NCBI RefSeq assembly: GCF_000335475.2
Contig: NZ_ANAH02000014.1
Location: 334,764 to 398,763 of the forward strand
Length of the DNA stretch: 64,000 bases
Source: Cystobacter fuscus DSM 2262
Lineage (GTDB): Bacteria > Myxococcota > Myxococcia > Myxococcales > Myxococcaceae
Direction of reading: 5' to 3'
Positions 36,703 to 45,683 of the stretch are shown here, one piece after another; the first letter of the stretch is position 1, and every line of letters begins with the position of its first letter. The position numbers were made by a program, and so were the translations under genes. A model generated the notes under the pieces. That model made no database searches, was not told the DNA's origin, and worked only from the letters and a program-made list of their open reading frames with translations.

Positions 36703-37173
36703 TCAGGCTCCTTTCAGCTCTTCTTCAGAGACGTGGACGTGCGTCCCCTCCTTGATGGAGGTCAGGACGATGGTGGTGTGAGTGCGCGTGACGCCCGTGA
36801 TGACCCTCAGCGTCTCCACGAGCAGGGTGTCGAGCGTCTTCGTGTTCCGGGTGCGCACCTTGAGGATGTACGAGTCCTGCCCCGCCACGCGGTGGGCCTC
36901 GAGCACCTCGGGCAGCGCCAGCACCTTCTTGGCGAAGCTCTCGAAGTACTTGGGATGCTCGATGCTCACGCCAATGAAGGCGGTGATGTCCTTGCCCAGC
37001 TTCGCCGCGTCCACGTGCGCCGCGTAGCCCGTGATGACTCCCCGCTCCTCGAGCTTGCGGATGCGCTCGGCCACCGCTGGCTGGGACAGTCCCACCGCTC
37101 GGGACAACTCCAACTGCGTGGCGCGGCCCTCGCGCTGCAACAGATCGAGGAGGTGGTAGTCGAGTTCATCCAT
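36703..37173 (-). CDS. Lrp/AsnC-family transcriptional regulator
   Basis: 156 residues. An N-terminal winged helix-turn-helix (MDELDYHLLDLLQREGRATQ, LSRAVGLSQPAVAERIRKLEERG) is followed by an RAM effector domain (VSIEHPKYFESFAKKVLALPEVLEAHRVAGQDSYILKV), the usual layout and length. It binds amino acids as an octamer or hexadecamer and controls amino-acid metabolism. It is first in a two-gene operon with the LysN-type aminotransferase. An AT-rich stretch at 37191-37245 upstream is the likely promoter and autoregulatory site. Confidence 0.92.
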   Translation of the reverse strand: MDELDYHLLDLLQREGRATQLELSRAVGLSQPAVAERIRKLEERGVITGYAAHVDAAKLGKDITAFIGVSIEHPKYFESFAKKVLALPEVLEAHRVAGQDSYILKVRTRNTKTLDTLLVETLRVITGVTRTHTTIVLTSIKEGTHVHVSEEELKGA

Positions 37174-37193
37174 GTCGGCGGGCGGGCCTTACT

Positions 37194-37221
37194 TTTATAG
37201 GTCTCGGCGGTTTTCCACGAA
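37194..37221 (-). promoter_or_regulatory. Candidate promoter of the lrp-aminotransferase operon
   Basis: On the minus strand TATAAA (37194-37199) is a good -10. TTCGTG, 16 bases upstream, is a weak -35. It lies in the only AT-rich stretch of the gap and would give a leader of about 15 bases before ATG 37173. Confidence 0.4.
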
Positions 37222-37551
37222 TAAGGTATATGTGGTTCAACCTTTGTGCAAGAAGCTTGAGGGGGGAGCCGCCAGACGGACATGCGCCGCGTCCGTGAGC
37301 CGCGGGAGAAGGGGAGGGATTGAACGAGCAGGTCTCCCCGAGGGGCATGACCCATTGGGGTGAGACGAACGCCTTGCGTGAACCGCTCGGCCCACCTGGG
37401 GGGCATGTTCCAGGAGTCCTGATGGGGGCGTTGCTCGACCTGGTGGGCGCGTGGGTGCTCCGGCCTCCTCGCGCCTCCCCTGGAGCAGGGGGGACGGTGC
37501 CGCCGGGCTGTTCTCAGCAACGGGTGAAGACAGGGGTGGGGCTGGGGCGCG
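37222..37551. other. Intergenic region, no gene seen
   Basis: About 330 bases between the lrp promoter and the end of the MshEN gene. Open frames here are short or lack ribosome binding sites. A locally AT-rich section runs to about 37260; beyond that it is ordinary GC-rich spacer. Confidence 0.4.
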
Positions 37552-38409
37552 TCACACCGAGCCCTGGGCGCCCGAGCCCTCTCCGGTCCGCGGGCGCAGC
37601 CGGCGGATGGCCCGCAGCACCATGTAGCCGTCGAGCGGATTGGCCACGTACCCCTTGGCTCCGATGCGGTGCGCCCGCGCGAGGTCCTCGTCGTCCGAGG
37701 AGCCAGCGAGCAGCAGCGTGCCGCCGATGCGTGCCTCTCCCGCGAGCAGTCCCTCCATGGCCTGCACGGGGGCGAACACCAGGTCCGAGGCCGTCGTGTG
37801 CAGCGTCTCCAGCGGGGAGATGACCCGGGTGCGGATGCCCTCGCGGGCGAGGGAGCGGGAGATGAGGGTCGCCGTGACGGGCGGCCATGCATAGAGGAGG
37901 ACGGGCGCGTCGGGTCCCCGCTCCAGGGTGGGCCGGCTCACGGGGGGCTCGGTCTGCTCCTGGAAACGGTAGAGCGCGAAGAGCGCCCGGGAGATGGCCG
38001 GGTCCGACGCGACGTACGGCTCGACGCGGGGCTTGCCCGACACGGCCCGCACGGCGTCCAGGGCTTCCAGTGAGGCGGGCGCGGGCAGGGCGATGTGCAG
38101 CACCTCGCGCTCGCCCTTGTCGAGCCGCAGTGGGATGACCCGGTACTTCCGGGCGACGCGCTTGGACACCAGCCGGGTGAGCTTCGGGTGGAGCGGCTCC
38201 CGGTCCAGGTCGATGGCGGGGAAGCCCGCCTGCCAGGCGAGCGCGCGCAATACATCCGCCTCGGTGCACAGGCCCTCGCGCACCAGCGCCCTGCCGAGGG
38301 GCACCCCCATCTCGTGGTGGTGCACCAGACCGAGACGAAGTCGGGCACGATCGAGCAGTCCCAGCTCCATCAGGATCTCGCCGAGCATGCGCTTGGAATC
38401 GGCTTGCAT
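37552..38409 (-). CDS. MshEN-domain protein with a receiver-like C-terminal domain
   Basis: 285 residues. Residues 7-140 match the GspE / MshE N-terminal domain: LGEILMELGLLDRARLRLGLVHH, LGRALVREGLCTEADVLRALAWQAGFPAIDLD, then RKYRVIPLRLD. The RLG/LG..LV..G and L..AL..Q spacing is that of the cyclic-di-GMP-binding MshEN motif. Residues 165-275 look like a degenerate receiver domain (VLLYAWPPVTATLISRSLAREG, then GTLLLAGSSDDEDLARAHRIGAKGYVANPLD). There is no ATPase domain, so this is not a secretion motor. A soluble c-di-GMP effector is the likely role. Confidence 0.75.
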   Translation of the reverse strand: MQADSKRMLGEILMELGLLDRARLRLGLVHHHEMGVPLGRALVREGLCTEADVLRALAWQAGFPAIDLDREPLHPKLTRLVSKRVARKYRVIPLRLDKGEREVLHIALPAPASLEALDAVRAVSGKPRVEPYVASDPAISRALFALYRFQEQTEPPVSRPTLERGPDAPVLLYAWPPVTATLISRSLAREGIRTRVISPLETLHTTASDLVFAPVQAMEGLLAGEARIGGTLLLAGSSDDEDLARAHRIGAKGYVANPLDGYMVLRAIRRLRPRTGEGSGAQGSV

Positions 38410-38496
38410 GGAACAAATGTCACCACCGCGCGGGGGGCTCGCGATGGATGACAGGTTCAGCCGCCGCTCCTCTGCCCGCCAGGAGCTCGGGCCGGG

Positions 38497-39285
38497 TCAA
38501 CCGCGCAGCAGCCAGCGCAGCAGCGCGTCCGGCTCGTCCACGTGGACGAAGTGCCCCGCGTTGGGGAGCGTGTCCACCGGGCAGTCCAGGGCCTCCATCC
38601 GGGCGACATCATCATCGGAGACGTAGGCGGCCCGGCCGCCGCGGATGCAGCGCACCGGCATCCCCGGGCGCGCCAGGGCGTTCCAGAGCTGCTCACCATT
38701 CATCCGCGCGTGGAACTCGCCGAGCGCTTCCCGGTCGAAGCGCCAGCGCACCCCTCCCTCCGGCGCGGGCTCCAGGTTCATCAGGAGCCAGTCCGACAGC
38801 GGGCCCGACAAGCCCCGTCCCGTCAGCTCCTCGCGCATCGCCTTGCGATCCGCGGCCCGGGCGGGAGCAGCCCGCAGCTTCTCCAGCACCTTGCCGCTCT
38901 CGGACAGGCCCGGGGGAATGGGGCCCGGGGTGATGTCCAGCAGCGTGACGCTCGCCACGTCGCCGGGCGCGGCCAGGCTCGCGGCCAGCGACACGCGGCC
39001 CCCGAGCGAGTGCCCCACGAAATCCAACGGCCCCTCCAACCCCGCCGCGCGCGCCGTCTCCACCACGTCCGCGGCCATGCTGGACAGCGTGGCCCCGGGC
39101 GGCAGCGGGGGCGAGGTGCCATGGCCCGTCAGGTCCGGCAGCAGGAAGCGGCGGCTCGGGTCCGCCGCGCTCCAGGCCGCCGCCAGCGAGCGCAGGTTGC
39201 GCCCCGTGCCGAGAAAGCCATGCAGCAGCACCGTCGGCCGCTGTCCTTCACCCAACTGGAAGTTCGCGAGGATCACCCCCGTCAC
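38497..39285 (-). CDS. Alpha/beta hydrolase (MenH / YbfF-like)
   Basis: 262 residues. HGFLGTGRNLRSLA supplies the oxyanion region, DLTGHGTSPP the strand-5 loop, and FVGHSLGGRVSL the GxSxG nucleophile elbow. The catalytic His is in NAGHFVHVDEPDAL. No signal peptide, so cytosolic. Size and motifs fit short acyl-ester hydrolases such as YbfF or MenH; no menaquinone genes adjoin, so a MenH role is not supported. Confidence 0.85.
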   Translation of the reverse strand: MTGVILANFQLGEGQRPTVLLHGFLGTGRNLRSLAAAWSAADPSRRFLLPDLTGHGTSPPLPPGATLSSMAADVVETARAAGLEGPLDFVGHSLGGRVSLAASLAAPGDVASVTLLDITPGPIPPGLSESGKVLEKLRAAPARAADRKAMREELTGRGLSGPLSDWLLMNLEPAPEGGVRWRFDREALGEFHARMNGEQLWNALARPGMPVRCIRGGRAAYVSDDDVARMEALDCPVDTLPNAGHFVHVDEPDALLRWLLRG

Positions 39286-39389
39286 CTATCTCCCAGGGAG
39301 ACCCTCGGCAAGCGGGCAGGCAAGCCCCCGTTCCATATCCGGAATAGGCGGGACTGGTCGGCCATCGGGGCCATGAACAATTTCACCAC

Positions 39390-39968
39390 ATGATGCCCAA
39401 GCGACTGGACGGTGTGGGGTTCGGGGGACGGGGAGCGCGGTGGGTGGTGGGTGCGGTGGTGGCGATGGTGCTGTTCGCGGGAACGGCCCAGGCCCGGGCC
39501 GTGGGGGGCGTGCGCCTGCCGGACGCCATCTCGCTCCAAGGCAAGAAACTGCTGTTGGATCACATCGAGCTCAAGAAGCTGCTCTTCTTCGAGCTCTACG
39601 TCTGGGGGCTGTACCTGGAGCAGACGCCGGGCTCCACCCGGGAGGCCATCTCCTTCCAGGGACCCAAGCAGTTGCAGCTGCACTTCAAGCGCAGCATCCC
39701 GCGTGACGAACTGGCGAACGCCTTCCGGGGCTTCCTGTCCCACAGCAGAGTGATGGGCTCGGCGGACATGAAGCGGCAGTCGGAGCAGTTGGTGCAGTCG
39801 CTGCGCGCCGTGAACTCGGGGGACTCGCTCCTCATCACCTATCTGCCGGACCAGGGGCTGCGGGTGTCGGGCGAGGGCTCCCAGGGCGCGATGATTCCGG
39901 GCAAGGCCTTCGCCGACGCGCTCTTCGACGCCTGGCTCCAGGAGAACCCCATCTACGACCGCGACTGA
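39390..39968 (+). CDS. Chalcone-isomerase-like secreted protein
   Basis: 192 residues (ATG 39390 or 39393). The signal segment WVVGAVVAMVLFAGTAQARA has a clear cleavage site. The mature part GVRLPDAISLQGKKLLLD, FFELYVWGLYLEQ, LQLHFKRSIPRDELANAF and GDSLLITYLPDQGLRV..G matches the bacterial chalcone isomerase-like domain. These periplasmic proteins probably bind fatty acids rather than isomerising chalcones. It stands alone. Confidence 0.82.
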   Translation: MMPKRLDGVGFGGRGARWVVGAVVAMVLFAGTAQARAVGGVRLPDAISLQGKKLLLDHIELKKLLFFELYVWGLYLEQTPGSTREAISFQGPKQLQLHFKRSIPRDELANAFRGFLSHSRVMGSADMKRQSEQLVQSLRAVNSGDSLLITYLPDQGLRVSGEGSQGAMIPGKAFADALFDAWLQENPIYDRD

Positions 39969-40095
39969 GCGCCGCCAGGGCGTCCACGCGCGGGGATGGG
40001 TGAGGCCGTCGGGTAGGGGGATCCAAGGGGGGATGGGAGGTCAACCAGACAAGTTGATTCCATCCATCTGTTTTCAGAAGTAGTGTCCCCCGGGA

Positions 40096-40500
40096 ATGGA
40101 CGACCTCGATACGCTGAAGCGCAACCTGGGGGCGGCCCTCCTGGCGGCCCGGGAGAAGGCGGGACTGACCCAGGCGGATGTGTCCTCTCAAGTAGGGATC
40201 GCCACGGCGATCTATGGCCGGATCGAGCGCGGGCAGATGCTGCCCAGCGTGCCCACGCTCCATCGGTTGTGCTCGACGCTGCACCTGTCGGCGAGCGAAC
40301 TGCTGGGGCTGGGCGCCGGTTGGCCGGAGCAGGAGGCCAGCGCGCGGGAGCAGGACGCGGAGCTGTCCGCGGAACTGCTCCACCTCGCCACGCTCCTGCG
40401 CCAGTTGTCTCCGAGCGAGCTGCGCTGCCTGGCGGCGCTCGCCTCGGACATCTGGCGCACGCGGGGCCCGGGCAAGCGCCGCTCACCACCAGGGGATTGA
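40096..40500 (+). CDS. XRE-type helix-turn-helix regulator
   Basis: 134 residues. Residues 7-65 are a Cro/CI helix-turn-helix: [52 protein letters not shown]. The C-terminal 60 residues are helical and acidic, with no cupin domain. The upstream gap contains a TTGATT / TTTTCAGAAG AT-rich patch near 40052-40080. The function is unknown; it could regulate the deformylase gene 63 bases downstream or itself. Confidence 0.85.
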   Translation: MDDLDTLKRNLGAALLAAREKAGLTQADVSSQVGIATAIYGRIERGQMLPSVPTLHRLCSTLHLSASELLGLGAGWPEQEASAREQDAELSAELLHLATLLRQLSPSELRCLAALASDIWRTRGPGKRRSPPGD

Positions 40501-40562
40501 AGCGGACACCTCCGCGGATTCCCCGCGCCCGGGCGCCACGCTTGCGCGTATCGTCCCCGGCC

Positions 40563-41156
40563 ATGGTTCTGAAAATCGTCCAGGCCGGAGAACCGGTCCT
40601 GCGCCAGCGTGCGCGAGACCTCACCCCCGAGGAGATGACGAGCCCCGCCACGCGGCAGCTCATCTCCCTCATGCGCGACACCATGCGGGACGCGCCGGGG
40701 GTGGGACTGGCGGCCCCTCAGGTGGGGGTGGACGTGCGGCTGGTGGTCATCGAGGATCGAGCGGAGTACATGGCGGGCCTGCCCGCCGCGGAGCTGGCCG
40801 CGCGTGAGCGCGAGCCCGTGGACTTCCATGTCCTCATCAACCCGCGGCTCACCGTGGAGGACGCGACGCCGGCCGAGTTCCAGGAGGGGTGCCTGAGCGT
40901 CTCGGGCTTCCTCGCCCTGGTGCGTCGTGCACGCGGCGTGCGGGTGGAGGCCTTCGACGAGCAGGGCCAGCCCTTCTCCCGCTCCGCCCGCGGCTGGTAC
41001 GCCCGCATCCTTCAGCACGAGGTGGATCACCTGGACGGCACGCTGTACATCGACCGGATGGAGCCGCGCAGCTTCAGCACCCTGGACAACCACCGGCGGC
41101 ACTGGGCCTCGCGTCAGGTGGCGGACATCCGCCAGGCTCTGGGTCTGACGCCCTGA
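40563..41156 (+). CDS. def: Peptide deformylase
   Basis: 197 residues from ATG 40563. All three signature motifs are present: [10 protein letters not shown] (46-55), EGCLS (108-112) and HEVDH (152-156), whose Cys and two His bind the metal and Glu is catalytic. It removes the N-terminal formyl group from nascent proteins. There is no adjacent fmt gene, which suggests a second, non-operon deformylase. The insertion after [14 protein letters not shown] between motifs 1 and 2 makes it slightly longer than the E. coli enzyme. Confidence 0.93.
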   Translation: MVLKIVQAGEPVLRQRARDLTPEEMTSPATRQLISLMRDTMRDAPGVGLAAPQVGVDVRLVVIEDRAEYMAGLPAAELAAREREPVDFHVLINPRLTVEDATPAEFQEGCLSVSGFLALVRRARGVRVEAFDEQGQPFSRSARGWYARILQHEVDHLDGTLYIDRMEPRSFSTLDNHRRHWASRQVADIRQALGLTP

Positions 41157-41301
41157 AGGCGTGCTTCGGCAAGAGGTGAGTTCGCGCCTGCGTGCCCCAC
41201 TCCACAATCGGGCGCTAAAAGTACACAGGTTGGGTTGTCCAGACTCACTTGAAGGACAATTTTTTCCTCATTGACGACTTTCCCCTCCGGAGGGGTGTGC
41301 G

Positions 41302-42672
41302 ATGAGGTCTGCGTTCAAGTGGGTGGTGTGTCTCTTGCTGTGCGTGGTGGGCCCGGCGATGGCGGGCGAGGCCCCGCCGCCCGAGTCTGGGGACGTGTCC
41401 TCCCCGGACGCGCTCCTGGACGTCGAGGGCCTCTCGGAGAGCCTCACCGCGGGCAGGTTGCTGGAGGCCTCACGGCGGGTGGTGGATGAGGGGATCGCCG
41501 AGTACAGCTACACCGTGCAGGTGGGCCCTGGCGCCTACGACGTCATCACCGTCCACCGCGTGGTGACGGAGCTGCTTCCGGGCATCCCCCGGATTGGCCA
41601 GAAGCCCGTCTTCCTGGTGCATGGAGACCTCTGGGGCTTCCGGGGTGCCTTCCTGCCGAGTGTGGAGAGTTCCGCGGTGCCGCGCGAGAAGTCCTTCGCC
41701 CTGTACCTGGCGCGCCAGGGAAGGGACGTGTGGGGGGTTGATCTGCGCTGGGTGCACGTCCCCGCGACCACCACCGACTTCACCTTCATGCAGAACTGGA
41801 ACCTGGAGACGCACCTGCAGGACGTGCGCGCCGGATTGCTCCTGGCCAACCAGGTGCGCACGCTGGGCAGCTCGAGCGTGACGCCCATGCCGCTGCTGGG
41901 CTGGAGCCGGGGCGCCACCATCGGGTACGCGCTGCTCAACGCGGAGGCGAAGTCGCCGGCGAATCAGCACCTGGTGAGCGCCTTCGTCCCCGTGGACATG
42001 GCCTATGTGTTCGACAAGACGGACGCGGTCCAGAGTGAGATCTCCAGGGCCGCGTGTGATGGGTACACCATGCTCTCCGCGCTCCAGCAGTCGGGCGTCT
42101 ACGTGGAGGGCAGTGGCCAGACGGTCCAGGGACTGGGCGTGCTCGCCATCACCGCGCCCCAGGCGCCCTCGCCGCTCCTGATGGGACTCACCAACCGGGA
42201 GGCCGCGCTGCTGGCGGGCTCCGCCACCTACATGTTGCAGGGCGTTCCCCTCTTCGACTGGTACCACTTCACCGGCGGCCTCTTCTCGGGCACGACGCCC
42301 ACGGGCCTCACCTGGACGAACGAGCGCTTCTTCTTCGACGTGATGCGGCAGGCCTCGCCCTTCCAGAGCAGCGGAGAGCAGGTGGAGACGCTGGCGCTGT
42401 GGTGCGGCTCGCCGACCCAGCCCTACAACGACCGGCTGAACAAGGTGAAGGTGCCGGTGTTGTACGTGGGCGCCGCCGGGGGCGTGGGCGAGCTCGGCCT
42501 CGCGACCCTGAAGCAGCTCGGCACCAAGGACAAGGATCTCTTCTCCCTGATCGTGCGGCGCCTGGCGGACAGCGACCGCGCGCGGGACTTCGGCCACGCG
42601 GATCTGTTCCTCGCCTCCGATGCGGACCAGCTGGTGTGGTCGCACATCGCGAACTGGCTCGCGCACCACTGA
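41302..42672 (+). CDS. Secreted alpha/beta hydrolase
   Basis: 456 residues. Signal peptide MRSAFKWVVCLLLCVVGPAMAG. The hydrolase core shows VFLVHGDLWGFRGAF, ARQGRDVWGVDLRWVHVP, the nucleophile elbow PLLGWSRGATIGYAL (Ser in WSRG) and a C-terminal block VPVLYVGAAGGVG..GHADLFLA with the catalytic His. It is long for the fold, with an inserted lid region. Predicted periplasmic or secreted. The Shine-Dalgarno sequence lies in a perfect 14-base palindrome (41282-41295) that could fold over it. Confidence 0.8.
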   Translation: MRSAFKWVVCLLLCVVGPAMAGEAPPPESGDVSSPDALLDVEGLSESLTAGRLLEASRRVVDEGIAEYSYTVQVGPGAYDVITVHRVVTELLPGIPRIGQKPVFLVHGDLWGFRGAFLPSVESSAVPREKSFALYLARQGRDVWGVDLRWVHVPATTTDFTFMQNWNLETHLQDVRAGLLLANQVRTLGSSSVTPMPLLGWSRGATIGYALLNAEAKSPANQHLVSAFVPVDMAYVFDKTDAVQSEISRAACDGYTMLSALQQSGVYVEGSGQTVQGLGVLAITAPQAPSPLLMGLTNREAALLAGSATYMLQGVPLFDWYHFTGGLFSGTTPTGLTWTNERFFFDVMRQASPFQSSGEQVETLALWCGSPTQPYNDRLNKVKVPVLYVGAAGGVGELGLATLKQLGTKDKDLFSLIVRRLADSDRARDFGHADLFLASDADQLVWSHIANWLAHH

Positions 42673-42687
42673 GGAGGGGGGCGCCCC

Positions 42688-43941
42688 TCACAGCGAGGCC
42701 GAGGCCCGTCCCAGGCCCTCGGCCACGGAGGTGAAGGCATCCCGGGTGCGCACGCGCTCCTCGCCGAAGCGCTGGGTGTAGAGCCGGCGCACCGAGGGAA
42801 TTTGCGAGGAGCCCCCCGTGAGGAACACCGCGTCCACCTCGCCCGCCCCCACGCAGCGCGCGAGCAGTCCCTCGGTCACCTCGCTCAGCTCGCGCAGGAG
42901 CGGCTCGCACGCCGTCTCGAAGTCCGCGCGGGTGATGCGCTCGTGCAGCTGGATGCGCGCCTCCTCGAAGTCCAGCGTGGTCTCCTCCTCGGAGGACAGT
43001 CGCACCTTGACGGCCTCGATGGCGCGGAAGAGCCGGTAGCCCAGGTTGTCCATGACGAGATCGTAGAGGGCCGCGGCCTCGGCGGGCTTGTCGCTGGACT
43101 CCTGCATCAGCTCCAGCAGCTCCTGGGTGGACTTCTCGCGGATGAAGGACATCTCGTGCCAGGACAAGAGCTTGGCCATGACGTGCTGGGGCACGGGCAG
43201 CCGCTTGTCGCTGAAGCCCCGCACGCGGTAGGTGGAGCCGGCGCCAAAGCGCGGCAGGAGCGAGTGGCGCATGATCTCCGCGTCGAAGCGGTCACCACCA
43301 ATGCGCACACCGGTGGAGCCCACCACGTCCGCGCGCCGGTCCGGATTGCCCCGGCGCGAGGGCCCCAGCCGCATGAGCGTCAGGTCCGTGGTGCCCGCGC
43401 CGAAGTCCGCCACCAGCACGAGCTCGTCGCGGGTGAGCTGCGCCTCGTAGGAGAGCGCGGCGGCGATGGGCTCGATGAGGAATTGAATCTGGGTGAAGCC
43501 GGCGCTCTCCGCGGCGCGGCGCAGGCGCTGCTCGGCGAGCGTGTCCGCGGCGGCGTCGGTGGAGAAGAGGGCGGGGCGGCCGAGCACCACGGACTCGGGG
43601 GCGGTGCCGCCGGTGTGGGGGGCGGCGGCCTCGCGCACGCGGCGCAAGAGCAGCGCCACCAGGTCCTCGATGAGCCAGGTGCGCCCGCGAATCTGCGTGG
43701 CGCGGAAGGAGGCGCTGTGCAGGAAGGACTTCACGGACTGGATGAAGCGGCCCGAGGGGTCCTCCAGGTAGCGGGAGATGGCGGGGGCTCCCGTGTACGC
43801 GTCGCGCTCGTCCTCGGGGAAGAAGATCACGGAGCGGTAGAGGCGCGGGTCGCTGTAGCCGGGGGAGACGGGGAGCACCGTTCCGTCCGGGAGGGCGAGC
43901 GCCGTGTTGCTGGTTCCGAAGTCGAGTCCACAGGCGGGCAT
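42688..43941 (-). CDS. Hsp70-like protein (YegD type)
   Basis: 417 residues from ATG 43941, beginning MPACGLDFGTSNTALALPDG, the phosphate-1 loop of actin/Hsp70 ATPases. Further Hsp70 blocks are FLIEPIAAALSYEAQL, VLVADFGAGTTDLTLM, GGDRFDAEIM and VFLTGGSSQIPSVRRLY. The substrate-binding domain is absent, as in YegD and related single-domain chaperones. The CHAD-domain gene lies 53 bases upstream on the same strand, so the two probably form an operon. Confidence 0.88.
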   Translation of the reverse strand: MPACGLDFGTSNTALALPDGTVLPVSPGYSDPRLYRSVIFFPEDERDAYTGAPAISRYLEDPSGRFIQSVKSFLHSASFRATQIRGRTWLIEDLVALLLRRVREAAAPHTGGTAPESVVLGRPALFSTDAAADTLAEQRLRRAAESAGFTQIQFLIEPIAAALSYEAQLTRDELVLVADFGAGTTDLTLMRLGPSRRGNPDRRADVVGSTGVRIGGDRFDAEIMRHSLLPRFGAGSTYRVRGFSDKRLPVPQHVMAKLLSWHEMSFIREKSTQELLELMQESSDKPAEAAALYDLVMDNLGYRLFRAIEAVKVRLSSEEETTLDFEEARIQLHERITRADFETACEPLLRELSEVTEGLLARCVGAGEVDAVFLTGGSSQIPSVRRLYTQRFGEERVRTRDAFTSVAEGLGRASASL

Positions 43942-43994
43942 GGGGCCGCCTCCTCTACGTGCAAATGACGCGGATGGGTAGCGCCGAGTACCGC

Positions 43995-44885
43995 TCACTC
44001 CAGCAGCGCACACAGCGTGTGCGTGCGCTTCTCGTCATGCCAGTCCCCGAGCTGCCTTCCCGCCTGGGCGGCATGCCGGGCACGCTCCGCGCGCGCGCCC
44101 CTGAGCAACGTGCGTGCCGCGGCGCGCTGGGCCGCGGAGCCATGGAGGGCGAAGTGCTGGAGCAGGTGCAGCCTCACGTCCGCGTCATGCAACTCCCCCA
44201 GTGACTCCTGCAAGGGCGCGAGCGCCTTGACCAGGGGCTTCACCTGGCGGCCCAGGGCGGGGACGAAGAGCTCGGCCTCGTAGCGCAGCTTCTTCACGCC
44301 CTTGCGCAGCGCATGCGCCAGGGCGGGGGTCAGGTCCTTCGCGCGGTTCTCCATGAGGGATTCCAACTGGCGCAGGCGGTGGCTCAGCTCCTGGCGCACG
44401 CGCCGCCCCCCGTACTTGCCCGGGCCCTTGAGCCGCCGCGTCTCCCGCTCGAGCGCGGGGACGGTCTGGTCCGCCCAGCGCACCAGCGCGCGCCGCAGCC
44501 GCCGTTCCTTGTCGGGCAGAGGGGACATCAGGCGCGCGTGCATCGCCTGGAAGCCGGCGCGTCTCGAGGACTCGCCCGTCTGGGCCACCTCTTCCAGCCA
44601 GGACCCCTGGACGTGGAGATCCCTCACCTCGCCGAGCGCGTCCTGGAGCCGCTTCACCTCGCGCTCGCGCGCCTTCAGGTCCCCGAGGTCGCGGAACGCC
44701 TCGAGCACCGCGCGCAGCCTGCGGGTGGCCACCCGCAGGTCGTGGACGCGCTTCGGGGTGAACTTCCGGGTGAGGGCGGCTTCCGCCCGGCGCGCGTCGG
44801 CCAGACGCGAGGTGAGCAGGTGCCGGGCGGCCTTGGTTCGCCGGCTCTCACGGTCCAGCCCAGGGGAAGGAGAGGAAGGGGACAT
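43995..44885 (-). CDS. CHAD-domain protein
   Basis: 296 residues, all helical and strongly basic. The CHAD pattern of conserved His, Arg and Lys is visible in RVHDLRVATRRLRAVLEAFRDL, RDLHVQ, KLRYEAELF and LGELHDADVRL. CHAD domains bind inorganic polyphosphate. It lacks a CYTH domain. The short distance to the Hsp70-like gene suggests a link between polyphosphate and protein quality control, which is inferred. Confidence 0.88.
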   Translation of the reverse strand: MSPSSPSPGLDRESRRTKAARHLLTSRLADARRAEAALTRKFTPKRVHDLRVATRRLRAVLEAFRDLGDLKAREREVKRLQDALGEVRDLHVQGSWLEEVAQTGESSRRAGFQAMHARLMSPLPDKERRLRRALVRWADQTVPALERETRRLKGPGKYGGRRVRQELSHRLRQLESLMENRAKDLTPALAHALRKGVKKLRYEAELFVPALGRQVKPLVKALAPLQESLGELHDADVRLHLLQHFALHGSAAQRAAARTLLRGARAERARHAAQAGRQLGDWHDEKRTHTLCALLE

Positions 44886-44977
44886 GGGGGCGTATCAGAA
44901 GACCGCCCCCGTCCACCGTGCAAGCCCCGCCTCATGTCGGGCGGGGCCGCTCATGGAGAAGACAACGAGAAGACAAC

Positions 44978-45535
44978 TCAGGCGTTGGGCGAGGAGCTGG
45001 TCTCCTCGCGGATGGCGGAGGGCCCGGTCTCCTCGCGGGCGATGTTGGCCGAGCCATACAGGTGGCTCTCGAGGAACCACAGGTCCTCCTCCACCGTGCC
45101 GAGCACCTGCGTGAGCAGATCCGCGGTGACCGGATCATTGAGCTCGTCGCAGCGCTGGATGCCCTCGCGGATGGTGGCCGCGTAGCGCGACACCCGGTCG
45201 ACGACGACGCGGACATGGTCATCCCCGTTCACGGCGCTCAGGTCGTACTCCTCCAGCTCGCTGTTCTTGATGGCCAGCCGGATGGTGCCCTCCGCGTAGC
45301 CGCCCAGGGCCCCGGCGCGCTCGGCGAACTTATCGGCGTGCTCGCGCACGTGGTCGGCCACCTTGTCGAAGAGCAGATGGCGGCTGATGAAGTGGTTGCC
45401 GCGGATGTTCCAGTGCGCTTGCTTGACCTGCCAGTGCAGGTCCACAGCCGTCGCCAGGCAGGTGTTGAGCAGATCGATCAGCTCGGAGCGGGCCTCGCGC
45501 GGCAGGTTGATGTGGCTGGGAAACTTGGTGGTCAT
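44978..45535 (-). CDS. dps: Dps ferritin-like DNA-protection protein
   Basis: 185 residues. Ferroxidase ligands are contained in HWQVKQAHWNIRGNHFISRHLLFDKVADHVREHADKFAERAGALGG, the typical Dps dimer-interface set of His, His, Asp and Glu. The C-terminal helix ends EEDLWFLESHLY, followed by a 20-residue Ser/Glu-rich tail. It stores iron as a dodecamer and protects DNA from peroxide. It is monocistronic. Confidence 0.95.
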   Translation of the reverse strand: MTTKFPSHINLPREARSELIDLLNTCLATAVDLHWQVKQAHWNIRGNHFISRHLLFDKVADHVREHADKFAERAGALGGYAEGTIRLAIKNSELEEYDLSAVNGDDHVRVVVDRVSRYAATIREGIQRCDELNDPVTADLLTQVLGTVEEDLWFLESHLYGSANIAREETGPSAIREETSSSPNA

Positions 45536-45683
45536 GAACTAGCCCCTGGTCGAGTGTTTCCGGAGGGAAAGCCCGCCGGTTCGCTTCAGAGCCACAGGGT
45601 GGGGATGGCGGCGGCGGGCGCCAAGCGGGGGTCCGACCACGGTTGGCTCGGCAGGGGGGCGGGCGGGCGGGCGGATGGAAGTG

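Noticed and set aside
38497..39285. Assignment of the hydrolase as MenH
   Set aside because: No other menaquinone gene nearby and the motif set is shared by many esterases.
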